Positions 1-10,800 of a stretch of DNA of 64,000 bases are shown piece after piece. Source of the DNA: Nymphaea colorata. Taxonomy: Eukaryota > Streptophyta > Magnoliopsida > Nymphaeales > Nymphaeaceae. A program made the position numbers and the translations under genes. A model generated the notes under the pieces. That model saw nothing but the letters and a program-made list of their open reading frames with translations. It was not told the origin of the DNA and made no database searches. Location: the NCBI RefSeq assembly GCF_008831285.2, contig NC_045143.1, positions 23,316,302-23,380,301 on the forward strand, written 5' to 3'. The first letter of the stretch is position 1. Every line of letters begins with the position of its first letter.

Positions 1-686
1 TAGTTTGCCATCTCTCTTTGACAGAGATTAAAAGGACAAGAACCTGTTGTCCTTTTATTCCTTTGAGAGATAGATAGTGTCATGCGTGAAAAGATGGAGA
101 AAATGAAGAGGTTTTTTTTTTTTGAGAGGGGGAGGGAGAGAGGAAAATGAGAACTTTTTTTTTCCTGTAGTTTCGTTTAAGTGCTGTCAGCAACACCTGT
201 CCATCAAACCGAGTCTGGGCTGCACCTGCACGTGCACTCTCATCATGTCGATGCAGGTCCGGGTGCCATTTTAAAGGGCCCTTATGATATAGTTGACAAG
301 GCCCCATTCTTTGACCACTCCTAAGGATGTATCTAATCCAAAGTGGCCCAGAAGCAACATTTTTAAGAACAAGTGTCATTGCAAGGGGTAATGTCTGCAA
401 TGTTATTGACAGTGGGTCCTGCAATGTTATTAACATCCTAAAACTCGAGACCGAAAAGAGAGCTCACCCCTATAAAGTGTCTTGCTGTAGAAGTTGAATG
501 GGATGTCTCCAATGTAGACATTGATTCTGTGCTTAGTTAGAATAGGAGGCCTATTGCCTTCCTTTAGTGAGAAATATATTGATGTAAGCATCAATATTCT
601 ACGTATGATCTTGAGTTTTAACAGTTGTGCAAGATTTACAAAACTAGCATCACTATTAGTTTCAGAAGAATTTGTTTTGTACACAG
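1..686. other. Non-coding, no gene seen
   Basis: No supportable gene. The open frames here are short and resemble no family I know. A small perfect hairpin is visible at 30-56: arms AAAAGGACAA and TTGTCCTTTT with a 7-nt loop. If SKI3 spans this stretch it would be intronic, since the first recognisable exon begins at 4682. Confidence 0.5.
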
Positions 687-1432
687 CAATTTGATCCGTA
701 TCACACGATATACGTAACGTATAGGACTGAAAAACCTGTACGATATGCTTACGATACACGATACAATTGTGTATCATAGGCGTATCACCCTTATCGTGCG
801 ATAAGGGGGCCGTATCGTACGATACAGTCAATACACCCTTGTATCCTACGATATGGGGGTAAAGTGAATTTTTGTATTTTTTTACAAAAAACCTCTCGCT
901 TCATCTTTCTAAACATGTTTAAAATTTGTGAGAGGGGGAAGTTTTACTAGTTTTTCTACAAAAAATGCCCATTTATGTAATAAATCATTGATTTAGGGGA
1001 GAACTCGCTGGTGGAGAAGGTTTACTCATGGCCCCATGGGGACGATGAGACCTTGAGTGATGATAGTCATGATATATTATATGTTGTGAACTTGTAATGT
1101 AATCTAAAACACTTTAAAGTTTAAACATGAAAATTGTGATAGACGCTTATTATGTTAATATGAATTTCTTATTTCTAATTTCTGAATGCGTTATTAATAT
1201 ATTATCGCTTATGAATGATATGATGGGTTTTTTTATATAGAACAAATTTTTTCCGAAAACTTTCTTTGCTTTGCCTGATTTTACCGATTTTTTCTATTTT
1301 TGTCTCTATTAAAAAATTTTATGAATTAAAAAATTAATTTACACTACGCTACGCTACGTTTACGATACGTTAGGATACAGTGTATAGATAGGCCCGATCG
1401 ATACATGTTACGACATGCCTTTTACAACATTG
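687..1432. mobile_element. Candidate non-autonomous hAT-like element with 8-bp TSD
   Basis: The 8-mer GTACACAG flanks this 746-bp stretch on both sides (679-686 and 1433-1440), fitting an 8-bp target duplication as made by hAT transposons. Terminal bases are only loosely inverted (CAATTTG at the left; CAATGTTG read inward from the right). Both subterminal zones are crowded with GATACG/CGTATC words in both orientations (about 698-850 and 1340-1410), the kind of clustering seen in hAT subterminal regions. There is no transposase frame. The hAT assignment is inference from the TSD length and subterminal repeats. Confidence 0.5.
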
Positions 1433-1886
1433 GTACACAGATCATGAGACCCTTATGTTTCTGAATATCCAAAATATCCAGTGTAGGGCATGAAAATGGG
1501 TCACTTTCTTATACTTACAGGAGTACAGTTTTTCTATTAAGCACCGGTTTGACACTCTTAAACAGTGGTAAGTGCATTGAGCATAAAAAATAGACTCCTT
1601 ATGGCAATTTTTGTTCAAGTTCTTGGTTTTGAAAATTGTAAGGAGATGTATCCCACTGAACCCAAATGTCTGGTGTGATGGTCTTGCAAAATTTATTGCT
1701 TCAAATTCCTTTTGTTTTTTTAGAAGTCAGAATCATTACTTATTTCAGAGCAATAAGTTATGCATTCCAAATGTTTCTAAGATTGCAACTGATTTCTGAA
1801 TTGCATGAGAGCAGTATGGCAGTTTTCAGCCACGACAAAACTTTTTCCTTTCCTTTATTAAATGAGCAACATTACTTGCCTAAGAT
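1433..1886. other. Non-coding, no gene seen
   Basis: AT-rich sequence with no recognisable gene or defined repeat. Confidence 0.4.
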
Positions 1887-2323
1887 GTGAAGAGATGTCA
1901 CCAAGTTGAGTTTGTCAGATGGCCAAAGGCCATCGTCAAAATAATGGCTTGTACACTCCTTTGCCTGTTTTGGATAGCCCTTGAGATCATGTGTCTATGG
2001 TTTTTGTTGTCAGCCTTCCTAAGACAGTTATGAAGTTTGATTACATTTTAGTGGTCTTAGACAGGTTTTCTAAGATGGCAGTGTTTATCCCATGCAAGTA
2101 CACTTGTGCATTTTTAGTGGTGTCTTATTATTTTAGGGATGTTGCATGTTTTCATGGAATTCTTCACATCATCACCTCAGATCGTGACACTAGATTTATG
2201 AGCCATTTTTCGATGTCATTGTGGTCTTTATTGAAAGCCAAATTGCCTTTTAACAAAGTTGTTAATCATCGTTGGGAAAAAAAGTTGCTTTGCAGCTTGC
2301 TAGTTTGGTTGGTGATACCATGA
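1887..2323 (+). pseudogene. Ty3/gypsy integrase fragment
   Basis: The + strand translation is a diverged plant gypsy integrase. CQMAKGHRQNNGLYTPLPV (from about 1914) is the end of the zinc-binding domain and linker; an in-frame TGA stands at 1982; then come the core pieces LVVLDRFSKMAVFIPC and ITSDRDTRFMSHF, which carry catalytic-core positions of the family. Similarity fades after about 2290. No LTR, RT or gag was found next to it, so this is an isolated relic. It is probably intronic or 5' of the visible part of SKI3. Confidence 0.8.
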
Positions 2324-2849
2324 TAATGGGAAAACTTGGGATCTAGTGTTATCCCAAGGTAAGTTTGCCTGCAACAATACTATCAACCATTTCATGGTAG
2401 ATTTCTCTTCTAAATTGCATATGCGTGTTCATGCACTCATGTAGTTGACCTGTCTCTAGTGTCCAGTCCTACTGATAATAATTATAATGCCCTAGATGCA
2501 TTTGCGTACATGTGAGGTCCATCAAAAGGTTAAGCAAAAGTTGTTTGAGTATGGGTCCTGCAAGGCATGTGTTGATCGGGACGTTGATAGGTTAATTTTG
2601 ATATTGATCAGTTTGTTTTGATCTATTTGTGTCCTAAGCGTTTTCCATTTAGCACATGCAACAAACTTATTCCTCGTAAATGTGGCCGTTATCAATCCTC
2701 TAGCATTTAGGGAAGAACACATACCTGTTTGATATTCCAAAAGAATGTCCAATTTCTGCTGTTTTCAACATAGCATATCTGTTTACATACTGTGATCCAA
2801 CTAGAACATTAGATTCTTAATACGGCCTAGACTAGCCATATATTAGGAC
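2324..2849. other. Non-coding, no gene seen
   Basis: No gene. Possibly the decayed continuation of the gypsy relic, but I cannot show that. Confidence 0.35.
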
Positions 2850-3237
2850 CATAGTCACAAAAAAACTTTCTCAAGTTTTAAGCGGTGAGGTTTTTCTCGG
2901 GTATAATATGCAAGCTTGAAAAAAAAAAGGAAAAAATATGGTAACTTTTAAAAAAATAAAAAAAAATGAAGAAAAAATAAAATCAGTGAGAAACTAATAA
3001 CACAAACATCAAAAAATAAGTAGACTTGCAACAAATAAAAATTAGAAAATGAAAAAAAAAACTGTTTGGCATCACAAAAAACATGAAAAAAGGAAAAAAA
3101 CGTGAAAAAATGTGTTTTTTTTCACTTTTCTCTTAATGTTTAAAAACCATGTTTTTTTTTTAGTTTTGAATGGTAATTTTATTTATCGTGTCTTTTTCGC
3201 ATTTTTTTCAGAAGAAAATGTGTTTTTTGTGACTATG
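2850..3237. mobile_element. CATAGTCAC MITE, copy 1
   Basis: A 388-bp A/T-rich element bounded by perfect inverted ends CATAGTCACAAAAAA and TTTTTTGTGACTATG, flanked by the 8-bp direct repeat ATTAGGAC (2842-2849 and 3238-3245). The 8-bp TSD and the A2/G5 pattern of the terminus (CATAG) fit a hAT-type MITE. The interior is non-coding; oligo(A) runs fill the left half and oligo(T) runs the right, so the whole unit can fold back. Two other copies lie at 29911 and 60324. Confidence 0.8.
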
Positions 3238-4086
3238 ATTAGGACCCACCTGATCGGCATTGGGCCTACTGCGAAACATGAGTATACATAGTGTACCTTT
3301 GACAGTGGATTCTGGTTTTGGCCAACCTCAATAAGTAGTTGTACATCTGGGTAGCTGCTCGAGCCTCGAGGTAGTCCAAGGGGCATCTACACACGGCAGC
3401 TTATCTTTGTCATTGCAGGGAACTGAGTTCTTATACCTGGGGAAATTGATGCATGATTGGATGCCTAGTTTGGAATCAGATTGTATAAAGGATCCATTTG
3501 AGTCATTTTATTCGTTCTATTTTCTCATTCATTTGGACTTGGATCCAATTGACACAATTTACTCATAAGCCCTATTTAAGGGCTTCTTTCTTGTTTTGGG
3601 GATTAACTGATGCTTCAATAAACCCTAATTCTATTATTTTCTCTTTTTTTCATTGTTCTTCATTTGTTTTCCTTCAATTAAATTTTATTTTTTACACTAT
3701 TGGTGTGTTCTTCCATGGGATTAGTTTTATCCTCTAGTTGTTGCGTCAATTTTGCTTCTACAGTCTTGGTGTAGATTAAATTGGGTTCATTCTTGGAAGT
3801 TGGAACCATCAATAAAAACCCAAAGACCCTTACCTCATATATGATGCTTCATAGTGGAATCCGATTTTACATGGTTTGACAAATTGAGCTTTAAAAACGG
3901 TTGGAGGGTTACACACCCTTTGTCTTCCATTTTGAAAAATATAACAGTGAGAAGAAAGAAAGAACACACCAGAAGGAAATGTCAAATCAATGGAAAGCTT
4001 CAAGAACTTTACTCAATCCACGCGACCTGTTGCACCACAATTTTAATTTGAAGAAATTCTGGAGAAAATCAGCACTGTATTCTTTT
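3238..4086. other. Non-coding, no gene seen
   Basis: No supported gene. The last part (about 3850-4086) may be the leader region of a copia element whose primer site and LTR follow on the minus strand, judging from position only. Confidence 0.35.
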
Positions 4087-4540
4087 TGCTCTGATATCAT
4101 GTAAAGGACTTGATATAGATAGAAATCTGTATCAAGAAGTGGAAGTTTCCTTGAAGGATGGCAAACTCAAATTAACAATATGGACAATTTATATTTCTCC
4201 CACGAATGCTTCACAAAAAATACTCTTATACGAAAGGAGAGGAAAACTGTGCACTAAGGCATGGACCAAATCAAAATGCACTCGAGAAACAGCTTCTGAG
4301 AAGCTTAATCGAAAGGGGACTGGACTGGTCCTTAAATAGGCAGGTAAGAGAGCTGTTGGAGGCTCCAATGACTAGATATCTAGCCATTGGGAGCTACAAT
4401 AGTTCTCTTAGAAGAGAAACAAAAATATAACAAATAAAAAGAAAAAATACAAAGAGAAAAGAAAAAAATAGGTGGAGAAAAATACATAAAAATACATAAT
4501 ACGAATACAAGAAATGACTATGTTCTCTTAGGAAGAATGT
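4087..4540 (-). mobile_element. Copia-type LTR remnant with primer-binding site
   Basis: Read on the minus strand, a TGATATCAGAGC primer-binding-like site (about 4088-4099, resembling the initiator-Met-tRNA PBS of plant copia elements) directly follows sequence ending in TTACA, as an LTR end should. The presumed LTR begins at 4100 and has a minus-strand TATA-like CTATTTAAG near 4333-4341 and an imperfect palindrome near 4362-4394 (CTAGATATCTAG core). The outer LTR border, coding region and second LTR were not found. Confidence 0.45.
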
Positions 4541-4681
4541 GAAGTACAGAGATTATCCAACTGATATCTCACTTTTATTGTTGCCTATTGAGACGTTTTT
4601 TTTTTCCCATGTCATTATGTTGTTTATTCTGAATAGTGAATACTCATTTAAGATTGTTGCACAATGCAATTGGCTATGCAG

Positions 4682-4894
4682 GTATTTGTGGCCATCACAC
4701 AGGCAGTTCAGCGTGCACCCCACTATCCTGAAGGCCATAATTTGTATGGACTAGTTTGTGAGGCCAGATCTGATTATTGTTCTGCAATTGCTGCCTATAG
4801 GCGTGCAAGATTTGCTGCCAATGTTTCTACAGTGGCAACACCTAGTTCTTGCAAACATGACATAACAGCTAATCTTTCTAGAGCTCTTTGTGTG
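4682..4894 (+). CDS. SKI3: SKI3 exon a (first visible)
   Basis: 71 codons, phase 0 at both ends, acceptor GCAG before GTATTTGTG and donor GTAATA. It encodes a TPR helix pair beginning [19 protein letters not shown]. Earlier exons are outside the window or not recognisable in 1-4681. Confidence 0.85.
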
Positions 4895-7800
4895 GTAATA
4901 ATCTGTGCATAAGTCTGTTCCAACTAAGATGCTGTTCTTCCTTTATTTTTTATTCTAGACCTTTTGGGATAAACTATTAGAAGCAATGCCTATACGTACA
5001 TGAAGATTCTGTCATGCATTGGTACCTTAGTAGTGAAAAGTGTGCATAGGTACATCCAGCCCTAGGCAGCTACCTTTTTCAACTAGGCTGGGCCACCTAG
5101 GCTCCGAAATAAAAATAGAAATGCTTTAGTTTTCTTTTTTCTCCTATTTTTTTCTTCTACTTTCACCTTTTTATCTTTTTCTTTTGCTTTCCTTTTTCTT
5201 GTTTTTCTTCTCCTTCTCTTTCTTTTTACTCGTTTCCCCCTCTTTATATGCTGTTTTTTGGCTATAGCTAGGTCTGTTTGGATGTCTCCGGCTTAGGCTG
5301 CTTAGCTCTTTTGACTACTAAGATTGCTACACTAAAATTTTGTAAAATGTCTATTTATTGCTGCAGGCTGGACATTTTCTTGATGGTACTCGTGAGTGCA
5401 AAGTGTTGGAAGAAGAAGGTGATTTGAGAGACTTGCATCTATATTTCCCATGAATATGCTGGTCAACTTGTTGGTGATCTTAAATTTTCCACTAAATATT
5501 TGAAGCTTATGTTACGTATTGTTCCCTAAATAGTTAACCTGGGAGAAAGCTAATCTGGAACAATAAATGGATTCCAGTATTTAGTTGGTCATTTCACAAA
5601 ATAAAACCCATGCTATGTCACACGGATACGGGTACGGGTACGGGGACACGGCATTTTCAAAATTTTAGGATACGCGGATACGGCGAATATTATATTCAAA
5701 AAAATTAAAAATGATAATAAAGAAAGTCTCAAACACAACATTGTTCATCACCAATCTCAAAAGTGATAACTGCTAAGACATAAGCAAGAAAGTCTCAAAG
5801 AAAGTTACAAAGCATTGTTCATCAATCATCACAAAACATTGTTCATCATCATTCTAGTCATCATCAATGCCCAAATCATCGTTCTCCCCAATCTCCTCTT
5901 CTTCCACAATAGAAGATGTTGAGGGAATACAAGGTTCTTCGAATCTTGAATTAACAACTTCAAGTTCATTCTCTTGTTCTAAGTTAAAGTCCTCAACATT
6001 CACGTCCCAATATTTAGTTTCTCCTTCCCTACAAGACAAAAAAATTGTAATTATTATGATGTTAGCGAATAAGAAGAGAAACATCTAAATCAATAAATCA
6101 TATACTTAATTTACCTATATTCTTCTTTGTTCCGTGATAGAAGCCGAAGGTTAGAATGCACATAAACCAGATTTTCTGCACGTTTGCTTGTGAGATTATT
6201 TCGTTTTATAGTGTGGATTTGTGAATATGTACTCCAATTTCTCTCACAGCATGAAGATGTAGCAGGTTGAACTAGCAATCTGAAAGCAAGGTATTGAAGA
6301 GTAGGATAAGCAGTTCCATGTTTAATCCACCAAGATAAAGATGGATAATTATCTTTGTCTACAGTTGCACCTACATCTTCTCCAATTCCAGTAGAAAACC
6401 TTTCAAACTCATCATTAGCTCGGCGATTTTGATGTACATCAATGAAAATCCTATTAATACATGCTACTCTGTTTGTTGATAATTCTAGATCCAGATGTGG
6501 TGGGGTTCTTCCAACACCCCCTGTAAGCCACTTTTTTCCATAATATTTAGGATTTAATGTATGTGCCATGCATTGAAGAGGATTGCTACTTTTATCCCAT
6601 CTTGCAATCAATATTCTATGCACATGATCAAAAAATGCTGAATCTTCAAGTGCAATACTTTTTTTTTCATGCTTAAAAATAACCTCTTGGATTTTTTCAA
6701 TCATAGTGTCCCACATCTCATACACACAGTGCAACGTTGAATTATCACAATCAAGAACTCTCAACATCTCCCAGATCGGTTCTGTGAATGCAAGAAAATA
6801 AAAGATTTGATCCCACCACTTGTCTTCAAGAATCATTCCTTTGATTGCTTGAGCTTTGTCATCAACATCAGCACGGTAGAAACTCCAATCATCATCAGTC
6901 ACCATACTGATCAATGCACTTTTCACCCTTTTTATCCTTTTGACCATAACAATTAGAGATGCAAAACGTGTCTCTGCAACTCTTAATAATTTTAGATCAG
7001 AATGCTTGTTATAAATGGAAAGTGCATGTTGATGATTTACTATGAAATTTCTGATGTTCCTCACATCCTTTTCCAAGTCTTCAATCCACGAACATAATTC
7101 ATAAGCATGAGGATCTTGCTCTTTACTTGGTGGATTGCATATACTCTTTAGAGCCAAATTTAAGCTATGAACTGCACAAGAAGTCCAAAAGATATGAGGG
7201 TACTCCTTTTCTATCGCAATACCAGCTGCTCTACATACAGGTGCATTGTCTGTAATTAGCTGAACAACGTTTTCTTTCCCCACTTCTTCAATTATTTCCA
7301 TAAACAATCCTTTCAGATACTCAGCACTTTTGTATTCACCAGATGCATCTATTGCTTTCAAGAAAATTGGTCCATTTGCTGAAGTTGCAATGAAATTAAT
7401 AAGAGGGCGTCGTTGCAAATCTGTCCAGCCATCAGAAACAATAGAAACTCCGTGTTGATCCCAAGTGAACTTTTGAGACTCTAACAATTTGTTCACTCGA
7501 GTCATCTGTTGTTCTAGCAGTACAGTGCGAAGCCTTTCAGAACTAGGGGGAACATACCCAGTCAAGTTAGAATTTGCAATAGATGTAACTAAGTCTCTCC
7601 AATATGGACTTCTAGCTACATTAAATGGTATGCAATTAGCATAGAAAAATGTCGCCACTTTTAGATCTAATTCTCGCCGTCCTTGTAAACTAAATGAATC
7701 CTTAATTGATTTCTGATGAACATCAACAACTTTTCTTTTTTTGGTAGGATTCTGAATATCATCATGTAAAATTGAAGCAATGTCAATGAAACCAGATCCA

Positions 7801-10800
7801 GATGATGTGCTTTTCTTATTCTCAAAGGCTTTTTGTTCTTTCTTCAACTGAGCCAAAGTCTCGTTAGTGATTTTCTTACATGGTTGAATTCCTTTTTGAC
7901 TGATTTTTAATAGATGTGCTTTCACTCTTGTATATGATCCATTAAACTGTCCCTCACAAAAATTACACCTAAAAAAAGCATTTCCACCGCCTCCAGGAGG
8001 TTTCCCCATTAGATTCACGTATGACCATAATGGTGGCTGAGGTGTAGCTGATCCAGAACCACAACTTGTAGGTTGAGAGTCTTGAGACTGAGACACTGTT
8101 TTTCCTTTGCTCGCCATACTAGATTAAACATAATAAAAAAATGGAAAAAACGTATAATGAACATAAAATTTATGAAATAAAACAATACAACAAACTGACA
8201 AAGTATAAACATGCACTGCAGTCACAAAACTTCAAAGATTCAGAAGCAGAACGAAGGCTGAATAGTGAACAGGAACATTCAAGAATGGTAAATGATAGTA
8301 CTGCCAGATTGAATAGTGAACAGGAACAGAAGCAGTTCGTTAAAGCCTAAAACTAAAAGAAACATGAACAATAGCGAAGGCTGAAGTGAATAGTGAACAG
8401 TGAACAGGAACATTCATGAATGGTATATTATATGTTAATGCCATCTAGATATCACGTATTCATCATTGTCTAGCATCATGAACAACAGCGAAGGCAAAAT
8501 CCCCAAATCGGTTATACACCCAAAACGGCAAAATCCCCAAATCCCAAAATCAAACAAAAAAAAGAAAACATCGCACATAGCATTGAAGAATATGATTCTA
8601 AACCGTCCAATCTTCAAACCAAAACATCCCCAAATCAGATTTTAATACCCAATGTAAAAAATCCCCAAATAAAAGTTGAAACCCTAACTTCTATTATCGA
8701 AAATAATCGACAAAACACTTACCTGTCTGTCGCTGGCTGCCGCCGGACGCCACCGGAAGTCGCCGTCGATCGCCGGAGGTCGCCGTCGCCCGCCATTGCC
8801 TTACTGTGCTGCCAGCCTGCTGCGGAAGCCGTCGAGGGTAAACGAAGGTCGAGCGTCGATCGCCGGAGGTCAGTGCGTAAAACAAAACGCGGGTTAAAAA
8901 ATCGGTTATACAAGTGGTTTGGATCGGGTCTGACCCAGACCCGATCCAAAACGTATCCAGCCGTATCGCCGTGTCGGGATCCCCGTGTCCGCGTGTCGAC
9001 ACCGGTACTCGACCCAGTCTGCCGTATCCGTGTGACGTAGAACCCATGTAAATTTTCCCAAATTGACAAGTGGTTCGAATCAGAGTTGCTTTGCAGTCCT
9101 CTACAATGGTGAAAACCACATAGCAAATTTGGGAGAATCCATGATCACCTGAAGACATTTTGCATCTCTTTCTTCCGATTTGTATGGTGGATAGTTGGAG
9201 CAAATCAGCTAGTCTTTATTTGTAAGCCTTAGCTACTTGGTTAATCCATTTTAGTATAGATATTCCTCCATCTTTTTATTTACAAAGGCTGAACCAAGCA
9301 ACTGTTTGCTGCTGTTCATGTGGCCAATTTTTAGTTATTTTACGCTATATAGTTCTCTTGTACAAAATTTTAAAACCTAATGATCCTTGGGTAGGTTGAT
9401 TTTTGAATCACTGGGTCAATGAATTGGATGAGTCTTGTCAATATCCTGGTTATTCATAATTTGACTAAGTCTGGAATAAGATACAAAATTACCAATAGGG
9501 TGTTGAGTACATGACCTGACACCCTTTCTCAGGGCAATGAGAAGATCTTCATTTTTCTTTTCAACTTCATCTTGGGTCTTCAATGTAGGACTTGGTTCAT
9601 CCAAGCAAGGAGTGTCATTGGGATTGGCAGTAGATCTCGCACCACAAATCACATCCTCTGTCCGAGCACCTCGTCTAGAGTAGACCTGTCCAAACAAACG
9701 ATTGCCTTCCTTCTCAATACCAGTGTCACACCCTTCCTCCTTCTCAGCCACATCAACAACAGTGAGAGGTTCTGCTTTCCTGTAGTCCAAAAAATCTGTA
9801 AATTGGAGTTCCTGACTCTGAGAATACTCTTCCCTAACCACAGACTTCTCCCCCTGAAGAGGATTTTCACCAAAGTAAGAGACATGTTCCAAGAAGGTAA
9901 CATCCCTCTGTTAGAATGTATGTATTCCTATATATATATATATATATATATATATCTATGTGCATGTACATTACATATATTAGTGTGCTAATATATGTCT
10001 TACATAGATAGATATGTGTATATTTTAGGGTACCTAGGTCATACTTGTAATTTTTCATTTTCTTTTATGTATTTTTCTATTTCCTTTTTACACCTTTTTT
10101 ATTAGTTAAGAGAGGAAATAGTTGTTGGGCCTCTCTCCAACTGCTAGAATTCTAGCCGTTGGAAATGGCCCAACAGCCATTTCCTCTCCTCCTCTCTTCT
10201 TCCCTTGTATTATAAATAAGGGACTGTTGTCCCCTTTTAATGTATGGCTTGTTAAGCCACATCTTGTAGTTTTTGCCTTGTTTGGCTGAAGATCAATATA
10301 TTTTCTTTATCTTCTTGTTAGAGGACTCTTGTGTATTGCCTTGTTGAGCTAGTGGGAGATTCAAGAGTGATATTCTTGAAGTATTTGCCTAATTTGGGCC
10401 TGATTTACATGGTATCAGAGCCACGTCTTTGGCTCTTTGTCTTGCTGCCGTTCAAGATTGAAGGTTCAGTTTTTACTCCTACGTTGGAGCTGTGAAGCAC
10501 TCCAAGTGTTCGAGATATTGCTTGCTGCTGTTTTTCACAAGAAGAAGAGTGTTTTTGCTGGCTTCTTTTTGGTGATTTCTTGATGGAATTTAGCTCCCTT
10601 GGTGGTGAGCTCGTGGCTGTTGGAAGGGTGACTGGTTTCTATTGTTGCTGAGTTTTTATCGTTGCCGTGGACTTCTTTTCACGTGGCTGCCATCTTCTTC
10701 ATAACTTGTAAGTGGATCTACCTTGTTGATTGTGCCCATGGATGACAAAGTCTCTTCTCTTCCATTTCCCAAACTCTCATCAACGAATTACATACAATGG

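Larger units (their letters stand above)
5613..9040 (-). mobile_element. Complete hAT DNA transposon
   Basis: A 3428-bp element with 19-bp terminal inverted repeats CTATGTCACACGGATACGG at the left and CTACGTCACACGGATACGG read inward from the right (one mismatch). It is flanked by the perfect 8-bp duplication AACCCATG (5605-5612 and 9041-9048). It carries a two-exon transposase on the minus strand (5854-8117). The subterminal regions are GC-rich with repeated GGGTACGGGTACGG-like words on the left and CCGTGTC words on the right; repeats of AATAGTGAACAGGAACA occur at 8259-8412. It sits in the big SKI3 intron, opposite in direction to the gene. Perfect TSD, matched TIRs and an unbroken reading frame suggest recent insertion and possible autonomy. 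Confidence 0.93.

Noticed and set aside
80-831. Open frames on the minus strand
   Set aside because: Short, unlike any family I know, and the second runs into the GATACG repeat clusters.
3854-4430. Several overlapping + strand frames
   Set aside because: They cover the copia LTR and leader remnant and have no protein-like character.
8694-9203. Two overlapping minus-strand frames of 135-169 codons
   Set aside because: They lie across the GC-rich end and TIR of the hAT element; upstream of the transposase, with no known motif.
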